Origin: Gulbenkiania mobilis
GTDB lineage: Bacteria; Pseudomonadota; Gammaproteobacteria; Burkholderiales; Chromobacteriaceae
NCBI GenBank assembly: GCA_004346645.1
Contig: SMDA01000003.1
Coordinates: 248,001-312,000, forward strand
Reading direction: 5' to 3'
Length of the DNA stretch: 64,000 bases
This document shows positions 55,231 to 64,000 of this stretch, piece by piece (within the stretch, counting starts at the first letter, position 1; each line of letters opens with the position of its first letter). The notes under the pieces were generated by a model. It saw only the letters and a list, made by a program, of their open reading frames with translations. It did not search any database and was not told where the DNA came from. The position numbers were made by a program, and so were the translations under genes.

Positions 55231-56040
55231 TCATGCCTTTAGCGGCGTCAGCAGGCCCTCGCCGGGCGAACTGGGCGTTCCGCTGTAGAAACGGCGGGGC
55301 ATGCGTCCGGCCAGGAAGGCAGCGCGGCCGGCCTCCACCGCATACTTCATCGCGTGAGCCATCAGCACCGGCCGCTGGGCCTTGGCGATGGCGGTGTTCA
55401 TCAGCACGCCGTCACAGCCCATTTCCATGGCTATTGCCGCGTCGGAAGCCGTTCCGACGCCGGCGTCCACCAGCACGGGCACCTTGGCTTGCTCGATGAT
55501 CAGCCTGAGGTTCCAAGGATTAAGGATGCCCATGCCCGAACCGATCAGACTGGCCAGTGGCATGATGGCGCAGCAGCCGATGGCCTCCAGTTCGCGTGCC
55601 GCAATCGGGTCGTCGGCACAATACACCATGACGTCGAAGCCTTCCTTCACCAGCACCTCTGCGGCCTTGAAGGTCTCCCGCATGTTGGGGAACAGTGTCT
55701 CCGCATCCCCCAACACCTCCAGCTTCACCAGGCGATGGTCGTCAAGCAGCTCACGGGCCAGGCGCAAGGTACGGACGGCCTCGTCGGCAGTGTAGCAACC
55801 AGCGGTATTGGGCAGCAGCGTGTAGCGGTTGGGCGGCAGGGCATCAAGCAGACTGGGGATGGAGGGGTCCTGTCCCAGATTGACGCGGCGCACGGCGACG
55901 GTGACGATTTCAGCCCCCGATGCTTCGAGCGCTTCGGCGGTTTCGGCAAAGTCCCGGTATTTCCCTGTCCCCACCAGCAGACGGGAGCGATAGGCGCGAC
56001 CGGCAATCATCAATGCATCGTCCTGCAGGGCATGCGTCAT
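55231..56040 (-). CDS. thiG: Thiazole synthase
   Basis: 269 aa TIM barrel that makes the thiamin thiazole from DXP, dehydroglycine and ThiS thiocarboxylate. [11 protein letters not shown] at the N-terminus, the Schiff-base Lys region (LVKLEVLGD), and [28 protein letters not shown] near the end. Two bases follow the ThiS stop. Confidence 0.97.
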   Translation of the reverse strand: MTHALQDDALMIAGRAYRSRLLVGTGKYRDFAETAEALEASGAEIVTVAVRRVNLGQDPSIPSLLDALPPNRYTLLPNTAGCYTADEAVRTLRLARELLDDHRLVKLEVLGDAETLFPNMRETFKAAEVLVKEGFDVMVYCADDPIAARELEAIGCCAIMPLASLIGSGMGILNPWNLRLIIEQAKVPVLVDAGVGTASDAAIAMEMGCDGVLMNTAIAKAQRPVLMAHAMKYAVEAGRAAFLAGRMPRRFYSGTPSSPGEGLLTPLKA

Positions 56041-56042
56041 TC

Positions 56043-56252
56043 TCAGCCTCCTCCGACAGCCACAACGATTTCGATACGATCACCCTCAGCCAGGGCAGTT
56101 TCGGCGTGGCGGCTGCGCGGCACGATCATGCCATTCCGCTCCACGGCCACCCGGCGTCCGGCCAGACCCAGCGCCTCCACCATCGCAGCCACGCTGCAGC
56201 CCTGCGGAAAGGTTCGTGGCGCGCCGTTGAGCAGGATTTCCAGGCTATTCAT
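56043..56252 (-). CDS. thiS: Sulfur carrier protein ThiS
   Basis: 69 aa beta-grasp sulfur carrier ending in the obligatory Gly-Gly (VAVGGG). The annotated ATG 56252 lies only one base after the Shine-Dalgarno GGGAGG, which is too close. The in-frame CTG at 56243 lies 10 bases from GGAGG and would give [10 protein letters not shown], closer to the usual ThiS N-terminus. The real start may be that CTG. Confidence 0.92.
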   Translation of the reverse strand: MNSLEILLNGAPRTFPQGCSVAAMVEALGLAGRRVAVERNGMIVPRSRHAETALAEGDRIEIVVAVGGG

Positions 56253-56259
56253 ACCTCCC

Positions 56260-58416
56260 TCACTTGCGTTCGGCGGTGAGCACGACTCCGACCAGCCTGA
56301 TTTGTGCCAGCACCTGCTCTAGATGCGACAGGCTTTCCACCTGCAGGCGGAAGTCGATATGGATGAAGCCGTCGCCCACATGCGTGTCCTGCGTGTCTAC
56401 GCGCTCAATGTTGGCCGAAGCTTCGGAAATGGCCGAGGCGATGTCTGCCAGGGCACCGCGCTCGCTACGCGCCAGAACGCTGATGCGCACGCCGAACATG
56501 CGGTCACGCTGTGCCTCCCAGGACACATCCAGCAGCTTGTCCGGGTCCACCCGTTTGAGGTTGGCGCATTCGCCACGGTGGATGACCAAGCCCTGTCCCT
56601 TGGTAAGAACGCCGACGATACGGTCGCCAGGGATTGGATGGCAGCATGGCGACAGTTGCACCGCCCCCCCCTCATTGCCACGGATGGTGACCGGGCCCAG
56701 GCGCACTTCCTCACCCAACCGCTCGCCAGCCAGCTCAACCAGGCGCCGCGCCACAACGATGGGCAGCAGCTTGCCGGCGCCAATGTCCGCCAGCACGTCG
56801 ACGAAGCTGCCTGCCTTCTCGCCCTGCTCCGCCAGGTATTCGGCGCGCAACTCGTCCGTCAGACCCAGCGGCGTGGTGACCAGTGCGCTCAGCGCCTGCT
56901 TGAGCAGACGCTCCCCCAACTGTACTGCCTCTTCCTGGCGCAAGCTCTTGAGGTAGCTGCGGATGCACGAACGTGCGCGGCCGCTCTGCACGAAACTTAG
57001 CCAGGATGGGTTGGGCTTGGCCTGCGTGGAGGTGATGATCTCGACCGTATCGCCGTTGCGCAGCACGGTACGCAGCGGCACCAGCGTGTGGTTGACACGG
57101 GCTGCGATGCAGCGGTGCCCCACGTCGGTGTGCACCGCATAGGCAAAGTCCACCGTAGTGGAGCCCTGCGGCAGCACCATGATCTTGCCCTTGGGGGTGA
57201 AGACGTAGACCTCGTCAGGAAAGAGGTCGATCTTGATGTGTTCCAGGAATTCGACCGCATCGTCGCTCTCCGCCTGAATGTCCAGGATGCTCTGCAGCCA
57301 CTGGTGGGTGCGCTGCTGGGCCGCGTCGATGCTGGCATCGCCACTTTTGTACATCCAGTGGGAGGCCACGCCAGCCTCCGCCACGCTATTCATCTCCCGG
57401 GTTCGGATCTGCATTTCCACCGGGGTCCCGTAGGGGCCGAACAGGGTGGTGTGCAGGCTCTGGTAGCCATTACCCTTGGGAATGGCGATGTAATCCTTGA
57501 ACTTCCCCGGAATGGGTTTGTAGAGGCTGTGCAGCGCCCCCAGCGCCAGATAGCAGCTGGGGATGTCGTTCACGATGATGCGAAAGCCGTAGATATCCAG
57601 CACTTCCGAGAACGACAGCTGCTTTTCCTGCATCTTCTTGTAGATGCTGTAGAGGTTCTTTTCGCGCCCCTTGATGGTGGCCTCGATGTTGGACTCCACC
57701 AGCTTCTGACCGACAGCCTGCAGGATCTTGTTGACCACCTCCCGCCGGTTGCCGCGTGCCGCACGCACCGCCTTGGAGAGTACGCTGTAGCGATGGGGGT
57801 GCAGGTGCTTGAAGGCCAGATCCTGCAATTCGCGATAGACCTTGTTCAGGCCGATGCGGTTAGCGATCGGCGCGTAGATCTCCAAGGTCTCTCGGGCAAT
57901 GCGCTGGCGCTTGTCCTCGCGCATCGCATCCAGCGTGCGCATGTTGTGCAGGCGGTCAGCCAGCTTGACGATGATGACACGGATGTCGCGCGCCATCGCC
58001 AGCACCATCTTGCGGAAGTTCTCGGCCTGCGCTGTTTCCTTGGTCTGGTATTCCAGACGCTCGAGCTTGGAAAGGCCGTCGACCAGGTCCGCGATGGTGC
58101 GACCAAAGCGGTCCACCAGTGTGGGCTTGGACACGCCCGTGTCCTCAAGCACATCGTGCAAAAGGGCAGCGGCCAGCCCCTGTGCATCCAGGCGCCATTC
58201 GGCCAGCATGGATGCCACAGCCAGCGGATGAGTGATGTAAGGTTCGCCACTCTTGCGGGTCTGGCCCTCATGGGCTTCGCGGCTCAGCTCGAAGGCCTGC
58301 CGCAGGAGCTGTACATCTTCGGGACGCAGGTAGGCCGATGCCGCCTCATAGAAGGACCGCGCATCGGCCTCGACCTGGGCCGCGTAGTCGGGCGACGTAG
58401 CCTGTTCGGTAGTCAT
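56260..58416 (-). CDS. spoT: Bifunctional (p)ppGpp synthetase/hydrolase
   Basis: 718 aa long RSH protein. HD hydrolase domain ([20 protein letters not shown] and LLHDVLED), synthetase domain ([13 protein letters not shown] lies in the HD part; the synthetase follows with YGFRIIVND and [14 protein letters not shown]), TGS domain ([18 protein letters not shown]) and a C-terminal ACT. The intact HD motif says it can degrade ppGpp. Downstream of rpoZ by 21 bases. Confidence 0.97.
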   Translation of the reverse strand: MTTEQATSPDYAAQVEADARSFYEAASAYLRPEDVQLLRQAFELSREAHEGQTRKSGEPYITHPLAVASMLAEWRLDAQGLAAALLHDVLEDTGVSKPTLVDRFGRTIADLVDGLSKLERLEYQTKETAQAENFRKMVLAMARDIRVIIVKLADRLHNMRTLDAMREDKRQRIARETLEIYAPIANRIGLNKVYRELQDLAFKHLHPHRYSVLSKAVRAARGNRREVVNKILQAVGQKLVESNIEATIKGREKNLYSIYKKMQEKQLSFSEVLDIYGFRIIVNDIPSCYLALGALHSLYKPIPGKFKDYIAIPKGNGYQSLHTTLFGPYGTPVEMQIRTREMNSVAEAGVASHWMYKSGDASIDAAQQRTHQWLQSILDIQAESDDAVEFLEHIKIDLFPDEVYVFTPKGKIMVLPQGSTTVDFAYAVHTDVGHRCIAARVNHTLVPLRTVLRNGDTVEIITSTQAKPNPSWLSFVQSGRARSCIRSYLKSLRQEEAVQLGERLLKQALSALVTTPLGLTDELRAEYLAEQGEKAGSFVDVLADIGAGKLLPIVVARRLVELAGERLGEEVRLGPVTIRGNEGGAVQLSPCCHPIPGDRIVGVLTKGQGLVIHRGECANLKRVDPDKLLDVSWEAQRDRMFGVRISVLARSERGALADIASAISEASANIERVDTQDTHVGDGFIHIDFRLQVESLSHLEQVLAQIRLVGVVLTAERK

Positions 58417-58437
58417 CCGCGTCCTCGGGCTCCTGGC

Positions 58438-58644
58438 TTACGCCTTGCCGCGGTTGAGCACTTCCTTGCCCACATGGCCTGCGGCGATCTCGCGCAGTGC
58501 CACTACGGTGGGCTTGTTGCGGCCCGTCTCGACAAAGGTGGTGGCGCCGGAAGCCACCTGGCGGGCGCGGTAGGCCGCCGCCAGCGTCAGGTCGAAGCGG
58601 TTCTGGATACGGTCGAGGCAGTCGTCAACGGTGATGCGAGCCAT
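58438..58644 (-). CDS. rpoZ: RNA polymerase omega subunit
   Basis: 68 aa, [19 protein letters not shown] at ATG 58644 with GGGAG upstream. A longer frame to 58674 lacks support. Normal gmk-rpoZ-spoT order. Confidence 0.97.
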   Translation of the reverse strand: MARITVDDCLDRIQNRFDLTLAAAYRARQVASGATTFVETGRNKPTVVALREIAAGHVGKEVLNRGKA

Positions 58645-58689
58645 ACGGTTCTCCCAGCTGTAGCAGAGGTTCAAAAACTATATCGGATT

Positions 58690-59334
58690 TCAGGAGGCGG
58701 ACCAATCGGAGCGGGCAGTGCCCATGTGCGCCAGACGTTCGGCCAACCGGGCACGCTGCACGTCGCAGCGCAGGCGCTGCGCGCGGATGATGCTAATCAG
58801 GTCCAGCTTGGCGCGATCAAAGTTGTCGTTGACCACGAGGTAATCGTACTCGGCCACCTTGTCGATCTCCGAACGCGCAGCCGCCAGACGGCGTGCGATC
58901 ACTTCTTCGGCATCGGTGCCACGGCCGCGCAGGCGACGCTCCAGCTCCTCGATCGAAGGCGGCATGATGAAGATGCCTACCGCCTGCGGGAACAGCTCAC
59001 GCACCTGGCGTGCACCTTGCCAGTCGATTTCGAGCAGAATGTCGCGCCCTTCGGCCAAGCGCGAGCGGATCCAGGCGGCGCTGGTTCCGTAGTAGTTGCC
59101 GTAGACCTCGGCATGCTCGAGAAAATCGCCCCGGGCAATCATCAACTCGAAGGTGGCCCGGTCAACAAAATGGTAGTTGCGTCCGTCCACTTCCCCGACG
59201 CGCGGGGCACGGGTGGTATACGAGACAGACAGCTCCACCAGGGGTTCGGCAGCCAGCAGGGCCGCGACCAGTGAAGTCTTGCCGGCCCCGGAGGGGGCAA
59301 CCACGATGTAGACGTTGCCTGCGGGCTGATTCAT
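58690..59334 (-). CDS. gmk: Guanylate kinase
   Basis: 214 aa. P-loop [10 protein letters not shown] at about residue 13, [24 protein letters not shown]-binding segment, [11 protein letters not shown]. Start ATG 59334 gives the normal length; ATG 59343 would add three residues. Confidence 0.97.
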   Translation of the reverse strand: MNQPAGNVYIVVAPSGAGKTSLVAALLAAEPLVELSVSYTTRAPRVGEVDGRNYHFVDRATFELMIARGDFLEHAEVYGNYYGTSAAWIRSRLAEGRDILLEIDWQGARQVRELFPQAVGIFIMPPSIEELERRLRGRGTDAEEVIARRLAAARSEIDKVAEYDYLVVNDNFDRAKLDLISIIRAQRLRCDVQRARLAERLAHMGTARSDWSAS

Positions 59335-59511
59335 GGTCCGCATCCTACCTGTATCCGAAGTGTAATTTTTCAGAATACCACAAAAGAGCAGGTGGTCGAA
59401 TCGGCAAATTATCTTCAAATCAAGATTTAGGTGTATGCGGAGGGCGGTGGGTAGAATGGCGCGTTTTTCTCACCCCAACCCCATAAAAAGCAGTCTCGAG
59501 GGAGCTTCGCA

Positions 59512-60810
59512 ATGCAGTTACTGGAAAGCCTGTTCAAGATCCGTGAACACGGCACATCGGTCAAGACCGAGGTGATTGCCGGTTTCACCACGTTCCTGAC
59601 GATGGCCTACATCGTCCTGGTCAACCCGCTGATCCTGCAGGACACCGGGATGGACCTCAATGCCGTGTTCGTTGCCACCTGTCTTGCGGCAGCGCTTGGC
59701 ACCGCCATCATGGGTCTTGTGGCCAACTATCCGATCGCGCTGGCGCCGGGCATGGGCCTGAACGCCTACTTCACCTTCACCGTGGTTAAAGGCATGGGTG
59801 TGCCCTGGCAGGCGGCGCTGGGCGCGGTATTCATCTCGGGCCTGGTGTTTCTTGCCGTCAGCCTGTTCAAGGTGCGCGAAGCCATCGTGAATGCGATTCC
59901 GCAGTCACTGAAGTTCGCTATCTCCGCCGGTGTCGGCCTCTTCCTGGCGCTGATCGCCCTGAAGAATGCCGGCGTGGTGGTAGACCACCCGGCCACGCTG
60001 GTCACCCTGGGCAACCTGCACGACCCGAAGGTGCTGCTGGCCATCCTGGGCTTCTTCATCATCGTGGCGCTGGAATACCGTCGTGTGCACGGTTCGATCA
60101 TCATCGGCATCCTGACCGTAACCGCCCTATCGATCGTGATGGGCCTGTCGAAGTTCGAGGGCATCTTCGCGCCGGTGCCGAGCATGGCACCGACCTTCAT
60201 GCAGATGGACGTGGCCGCCGCGCTCAATGCCGGTCTAGTGGGCGTGATCTTCGTGTTCTTCTTCGTGGATCTCTTCGACACCACGGGCACGCTGGTCGGT
60301 GTATCGCATCGCGCAGGCCTTTTGGACAAGGACGGCAAACTGCCGCGCCTGAAGCGCGCGCTGTTGGCTGACTCGGTAGCCATCACCGCCGGTGCCGTGA
60401 TGGGAACCTCGTCCACCACCGCCTACATCGAGTCTGCTGCCGGGACCGCCGTGGGTGGCCGCACCGGCCTGACCGCTGTAGTGGTGGCCCTGCTCTTCCT
60501 GGCGTGCCTGTGGCTGTCGCCGCTGGCCAAGACCGTGCCCGCCTACGCCACGGCGCCGGCCCTGTGCTACGTCGCGGTACTTATGGCACGTGGCCTGGCT
60601 GAAATCGAGTGGAACGACCTGACAGAGTCGGCCCCAGCGGTGATGACCGCGGTAGCCATGCCGTTCACCTTCTCCATCGCGGACGGCATTGCCTTCGGTT
60701 TCATCAGCTATGCCATCATCAAGCTGCTGGCCGGCCGCTTCTCCGACCTGAAGCCGGCCGTGATCGTGATTGCCGCACTGTGGATCGTAAAGCTGGCGCT
60801 GTTTGCCTGA
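59512..60810 (+). CDS. AzgA-type purine (hypoxanthine/guanine/adenine) permease
   Basis: 432 aa NCS2-superfamily transporter, about 12-14 helices. VIAGFTTFLTMAYIVLVNP at the N-terminus, APGMGLNAYFTFTVV, and FFFVDLFDTTGTLVGVS, the AzgA signature. Takes up purine bases by proton symport; it lies 101 bases before apt, which salvages adenine. No purine riboswitch is visible upstream; a TAGAAT at 59452-59457 may be the -10. Confidence 0.94.
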   Translation: MQLLESLFKIREHGTSVKTEVIAGFTTFLTMAYIVLVNPLILQDTGMDLNAVFVATCLAAALGTAIMGLVANYPIALAPGMGLNAYFTFTVVKGMGVPWQAALGAVFISGLVFLAVSLFKVREAIVNAIPQSLKFAISAGVGLFLALIALKNAGVVVDHPATLVTLGNLHDPKVLLAILGFFIIVALEYRRVHGSIIIGILTVTALSIVMGLSKFEGIFAPVPSMAPTFMQMDVAAALNAGLVGVIFVFFFVDLFDTTGTLVGVSHRAGLLDKDGKLPRLKRALLADSVAITAGAVMGTSSTTAYIESAAGTAVGGRTGLTAVVVALLFLACLWLSPLAKTVPAYATAPALCYVAVLMARGLAEIEWNDLTESAPAVMTAVAMPFTFSIADGIAFGFISYAIIKLLAGRFSDLKPAVIVIAALWIVKLALFA

Positions 60811-60840
60811 GCTGTGGCAGCAAGGCTCGGCCTTGCCGAA

Positions 60841-60868
60841 AAAGGGGTGCCCGAGGGCGCCCTTTTTT
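60841..60868 (+). terminator. Terminator of the purine permease gene
   Basis: AAAGGG-GTGCCC against GGGCGC-CCTTT (one bulge) with a T run. Confidence 0.8.
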
Positions 60869-60899
60869 CATGCCCCGCGCGCACCAGCCGTTTTGGTCG

Positions 60900-60905
60900 T
60901 AAAAT
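60900..60905 (+). promoter_or_regulatory. Possible -10 box of apt
   Basis: TAAAAT ends 6 bases before the apt ATG. If used, transcription would start at or next to the start codon. No good -35 seen. Confidence 0.4.
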
Positions 60906-60911
60906 GCGCCC

Positions 60912-61469
60912 ATGGAAAACCTCAGCAATCTCGATTACGCCAGCTATCTCAAGGGCTGGATACGTACCGTGCCCAACTGGCCCCAGCAGGGGGTGATGTT
61001 CCGTGACATCACGCCACTACTGCAGAACCCCAAAACCTTCCGCATGCTGATCGACATCTTTGTCCACCGTTACATGGGCGAGAATATCGATGTGATCGCC
61101 GGTCTGGATGCGCGCGGCTTCATCATCGGCTCGGTACTGGCCTACGAGCTCAACGTGGGCTTCGTGCCCATCCGCAAGAAAGGCAAGCTACCGTTCACCA
61201 CCGTCGCCGAGGAGTACGAACTCGAGTATGGCAATGCCACGGTCGAGATGCATACTGACGCCTGCAAGCCGGGAGACCGGGTGGTGTTGATCGACGACCT
61301 GGTTGCCACCGGTGGAACGATGATGGCGGGCTACAAGCTGCTGAAGAAGCTGGGCGCGGAAGTGGTGGAGGCGGCAGCGATCATTGAGCTGCCGGAACTC
61401 GGCGGGGGAGATCTGGTGCGGGATACCCAGTTGCCGCTCTTCACCGTGTGCTCCTACGACGGCCACTGA
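60912..61469 (+). CDS. apt: Adenine phosphoribosyltransferase
   Basis: 185 aa. Adenine plus PRPP to AMP. PRPP motif [21 protein letters not shown] near residue 118 and N-terminal [19 protein letters not shown]. No Shine-Dalgarno sequence precedes ATG 60912, and a -10-like box sits immediately upstream, hinting at a leaderless message. Confidence 0.96.
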   Translation: MENLSNLDYASYLKGWIRTVPNWPQQGVMFRDITPLLQNPKTFRMLIDIFVHRYMGENIDVIAGLDARGFIIGSVLAYELNVGFVPIRKKGKLPFTTVAEEYELEYGNATVEMHTDACKPGDRVVLIDDLVATGGTMMAGYKLLKKLGAEVVEAAAIIELPELGGGDLVRDTQLPLFTVCSYDGH

Positions 61470-61494
61470 CCGCGAAGGAGCAGGACACGGCGAC

Positions 61495-61518
61495 AGCGGG
61501 CCTTCGGGTCCGCTTTTT
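61495..61518 (+). terminator. Terminator of apt
   Basis: AGCGGGCC-TTCG-GGTCCGCT then TTTTT. Confidence 0.85.
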
Positions 61519-61548
61519 CATGGTTGGCCGAAAGCCTGAGGGCGCAAG

Positions 61549-61576
61549 AAAAAGGGCCGCCTCGCGGCGGCCCTTT
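61549..61576 (-). terminator. Terminator of the arc operon
   Basis: AAAGGGCCGCC/GGCGGCCCTTT with minus-strand T tail, 38 bases past the arcC stop. Confidence 0.88.
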
Positions 61577-61613
61577 GAAGAACGGTGGCAAGGCCCCCGT
61601 CAGCCATAACGGC

Positions 61614-62564
61614 TCAGTACCATTCGATCCCAGGCTTCTCGGTGGAAACGATGGTGCCGGCTTCGCCCTTCACGATCTTCTCGATGTCTTCCAGGGCACC
61701 GATCACGGCACGCTTGCCGGTCAGACGGGCGAACTCGCAGGCAGCTTCCACCTTCGGGCCCATGGAGCCGGCGGCAAAGCCGAGCTTTTCCATCTCGTCC
61801 GGATGGGCCTGCTTGATGGCGCGGGCATTGGGCGTGCCCCAGTCCACGAACACGGTGGACACGTCGGTGGCGATCACGAAGTAATCAGCCCCCACTTCGC
61901 GGGCCAGCAGGGACGAGGCCAGATCCTTGTCGATCACGGCTTCCACACCTACCAGGCGCTTGCCGCTCTCGTCGTACATGGTAGGAATACCGCCACCGCC
62001 GGCTGCGATCACGACCACGCCTTTTTCGATCAGCCACTTGATCGGGCGCATTTCGAAGATGCGCTTCGGTTTCGGGCTCGGCACTACACGGCGGTAGTAG
62101 TCACCATCGGCTTTCACCGTCCAGCCCTTCTCGGCCGCCAGTTTCTCAGCCTCTTCCTTGGAGTAGACCGGGCCGACGAACTTGGTCGGGTTCTTGAAGG
62201 CAGGGTCGTTAGCGTCCACTTCGGTCTGGGTGAGGATGGTGGCCATGGGCACTTCGAACGGCAGTTCGTTACCCATTTCCTGCTCAATCATGTAGCCGAT
62301 CATGCCTTCGGTCTGCGCACCCAGCACGTCCAGCGGATACGGCGTTACCTTGGCATCGACGTGACGGGAATAAGCGTCATTCTGCAGGCCCAGCAGGCCT
62401 ACTTGCGGACCGTTACCATGGCACATCACCAGGTTGTGGCCCAGACGGGTCACGGCGGCCAGCTGACGGGCAGCGATCTTCACGTTATTGCGCTGGTTTT
62501 CGGCGGTCATGGGCTCGCCACGACGTTGGAGGGCGTTGCCACCCAGGGCTACGACGACTCGCAT
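61614..62564 (-). CDS. arcC: Carbamate kinase
   Basis: 316 aa. Last step of the arginine deiminase pathway: carbamoyl phosphate plus ADP gives ATP, CO2 and ammonia. [12 protein letters not shown] at the N-terminus, HGNGPQVG, and [11 protein letters not shown]. Start ATG 62564 with AGAGGA upstream; upstream in-frame sequence is intergenic. Confidence 0.97.
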   Translation of the reverse strand: MRVVVALGGNALQRRGEPMTAENQRNNVKIAARQLAAVTRLGHNLVMCHGNGPQVGLLGLQNDAYSRHVDAKVTPYPLDVLGAQTEGMIGYMIEQEMGNELPFEVPMATILTQTEVDANDPAFKNPTKFVGPVYSKEEAEKLAAEKGWTVKADGDYYRRVVPSPKPKRIFEMRPIKWLIEKGVVVIAAGGGGIPTMYDESGKRLVGVEAVIDKDLASSLLAREVGADYFVIATDVSTVFVDWGTPNARAIKQAHPDEMEKLGFAAGSMGPKVEAACEFARLTGKRAVIGALEDIEKIVKGEAGTIVSTEKPGIEWY

Positions 62565-62594
62565 GATGTCTTCCTCTCTTGATGGGGGCCGTTG

Positions 62595-62606
62595 CTTCGG
62601 CCAACC
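62595..62606. repeat. Intergenic copy of the 12-bp genome signature
   Basis: CTTCGGCCAACC between arcB and arcC. A separate imperfect hairpin AGCCCGGCCG/CGGCCGGGCT spans 62628-62668 and may attenuate or stabilise the arc message. Confidence 0.75.
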
Positions 62607-62699
62607 CGGGGATATTCGTAATTGAAAAGCCCGGCCGCGCTGCCTGTGAGGACGCGTTCGGCCGGGCTGGCGCAGGGCCGGCAATCCGGCCCGCTGCGC

Positions 62700-63710
62700 T
62701 TAGTCGGCCAGTGTGGCGACGAGGATAGCCTTGATGGTGTGCATCCGGTTTTCAGCCTGCTCGAAGGCAATGTTGGCTTCGCTCTCGAACACGTCTTCGG
62801 TCACTTCGATGCCATTGGCCAGTTCCGGATACTGTGCGGAGATATCCTTGCCCACTTTGGTTTCGCTGTTGTGGAAGGCCGGCAGGCAGTGCATGAACTT
62901 CACGCACGGGTTGCCCGAAGCTTTCATCGTTTCGGCGTTTACCTGGAACGGCATCAGCAGTTTGATGCGCTCGGCCCACACTTCGGCCGGCTCACCCATC
63001 GACACCCATACGTCGGTGTGGATGAAGTCGGTGCCCTTGACGGCTTCGCGGGCATCTTCGGTCAGGGTGATGCGTGCGCCGGTGGTTTCGGCGATACGGC
63101 GGCACTCTGCCACCAGTTCATCGGTCGGCCACAGGTGTTTCGGTGCGCCGATGCGTACGTCCATGCCCAGCTTGGAGCCGATTACCAGCAGCGAGTTGCC
63201 CATGTTGTTGCGGGCGTCACCAAGGTAGGTGTAGCTGATCTGGGACAGCGGCTTGTCGCTGTTCTCCATCATGGTCAGTACGTCGGCCAGCATCTGGGTC
63301 GGGTGGAATTCGTCGGTCAGGCCGTTGTAGACCGGTACGCCAGCGTACTTGGCCAGTTCGTTCTCGACCATGTCTTGGTCAAAGCCACGGTATTCGATCG
63401 CGTCGTACATGCGACCCAGCACGCGGGCGGTGTCTTTCATCGATTCCTTGTGACCGATCTGCGAGCCGGACGGGCCGAGGTAGGTCACGTTGGCGCCTTG
63501 GTCATAGCACGCCACTTCGAAGGCGCAGCGGGTACGGGTCGAGGTTTTTTCAAAGATCAGGGCAACGTTCTTGCCTTTGAGGTGCTGCTGTTCGGTGCCT
63601 GCGTATTTGGCGCGCTTCAGGTCGCGGGCCAGGTCCAGGAGATAGCGGATTTCGCGCGGGGTGAAGTCCAGCATCTTGAGGAAGTTACGGTTGCGCAGGT
63701 TGAAAGCCAT
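62700..63710 (-). CDS. arcB: Ornithine carbamoyltransferase, catabolic
   Basis: 336 aa. [15 protein letters not shown] (carbamoyl-phosphate loop STRTR) near residue 55, [12 protein letters not shown], and [13 protein letters not shown] with the catalytic Cys. Runs in the catabolic direction inside the arc operon, giving carbamoyl phosphate to ArcC. Confidence 0.97.
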   Translation of the reverse strand: MAFNLRNRNFLKMLDFTPREIRYLLDLARDLKRAKYAGTEQQHLKGKNVALIFEKTSTRTRCAFEVACYDQGANVTYLGPSGSQIGHKESMKDTARVLGRMYDAIEYRGFDQDMVENELAKYAGVPVYNGLTDEFHPTQMLADVLTMMENSDKPLSQISYTYLGDARNNMGNSLLVIGSKLGMDVRIGAPKHLWPTDELVAECRRIAETTGARITLTEDAREAVKGTDFIHTDVWVSMGEPAEVWAERIKLLMPFQVNAETMKASGNPCVKFMHCLPAFHNSETKVGKDISAQYPELANGIEVTEDVFESEANIAFEQAENRMHTIKAILVATLAD

Positions 63711-63817
63711 GATGTGTGCTCCTAGATTGAGGTCCGGTCTACCGCGGAAGGAGGATGTGTGGGTCCGTCCGGCAGCAGGGCCGCGATAAGTTTCGTAATC
63801 GGTTGATCGGTTTTCTT

Positions 63818-63847
63818 GCTTCGGCCAACCCTTGGGTTGGCCGAAGC
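63818..63847. repeat. Inverted pair of genome-signature words between arcA and arcB
   Basis: GCTTCGGCCAACCC, TT, then its exact reverse complement. Each arm holds one perfect 12-bp word (63819-63830, 63835-63846). Can fold as a hairpin in the arcAB message; no T run follows on the minus strand. Confidence 0.85.
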
Positions 63848-63857
63848 CGGTTTCACA

Positions 63858-64000
63858 TTAGAGTTTCACTTCGTCACGGATGACCGGGCAGGTCATGCAG
63901 TGACCACCGCCACGACCACGGCCCAGTTCGGAGGCCGGAATCTCGATCACTTCCACGCCGTGCTCGCGCATCAGGCGGTTGGTGTAGGTGTTGCGGTCGT
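63858..64000 (-). CDS. arcA: Arginine deiminase, C-terminal end only
   Basis: Only the last 47 codons are in the window. The end carries [20 protein letters not shown] with the nucleophilic Cys of arginine deiminase (GGGHCMTCP). First gene of the operon as far as seen; converts arginine to citrulline and ammonia. Confidence 0.95.
   Translation of the reverse strand, partial: DRNTYTNRLMREHGVEVIEIPASELGRGRGGGHCMTCPVIRDEVKL

Noticed and set aside
59335-59511. Purine riboswitch before the AzgA-type permease
   Set aside because: No three-way-junction consensus could be recognised; only a possible -10 box is seen.

Overview
The window is about 64 kb of GC-rich proteobacterial chromosome. Gene order and families point to a betaproteobacterium, most likely of the order Neisseriales (Chromobacteriaceae/Laribacter-like). 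The evidence is the rpsU-yqeY-dnaG-rpoD operon, gmk-rpoZ-spoT, mltG-tmk-holB-pilZ-tatD, fmdB-DUF502-aspS, the divergent ppsA/ppsR pair and an arcABC arginine deiminase operon. I cannot name the genus. A 12-bp word, GGTTGGCCGAAG (or CTTCGGCCAACC on the other strand), recurs throughout the chromosomal part, 16 times perfectly and about 33 times as its 10-bp core. It looks like a DNA-uptake-type genome signature.

Layout. 1-3969: end of an exopolysaccharide-type operon (membrane glycosyltransferase, a TolC-like protein fused to a GH18-like barrel, an HlyD-like adaptor). 4134-7644: ppsA and its regulator ppsR. 7648-9518: a membrane protein, then trpS preceded by a Trp-Trp-Trp leader peptide and an attenuator. 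9581-16090 (minus): glf, an MBL hydrolase, tatD, pilZ, holB, tmk, mltG and an unknown gene. 16116-19889: an ABC transporter and a divergent TesA-like esterase. 19966-24853: MFS transporter, ahpC, aspS, DUF502, fmdB. 25110-28013: fabI-like, phosphotransacylase and ackA. 28054-33387: pldA, rpsT, murJ, queF, a lipoprotein and alaX. 33469-41757: RND efflux pair, mltA, periplasmic racemase, acyltransferase.

41883-50477 is a genomic island. It splits the host tRNA-Ile(CAU) gene, which lies downstream of rpoD, inside the anticodon loop: the 3' half remains at 41846-41890 and the 5' half at 50470-50509, sharing the 8-bp core ATTATGAG. The island carries its own complete, diverged tRNA-Ile(CAU) gene next to the right junction. 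That copy is interrupted in the anticodon loop by a 208-nt group I intron closely resembling the Azoarcus tRNA-Ile intron. The intron sits inside the 8-bp core, so the rescue copy no longer contains the element's own target. The island has no visible integrase. It carries radC, a few small unknown genes and a compact five-gene cassette: DNA methyltransferase, small BglII-like protein, ParB-like protein, SNF2-type helicase and DUF3883 nuclease-fold protein. The cassette looks like an anti-phage or restriction system that I cannot match to a named type.

50541-59334 (minus) returns to core genes: rpoD, dnaG, yqeY, rpsU, thiG, thiS, spoT, rpoZ, gmk. 59512-61469 carries a purine permease and apt. 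61614-64000 (minus) is the arcA(partial)-arcB-arcC operon.
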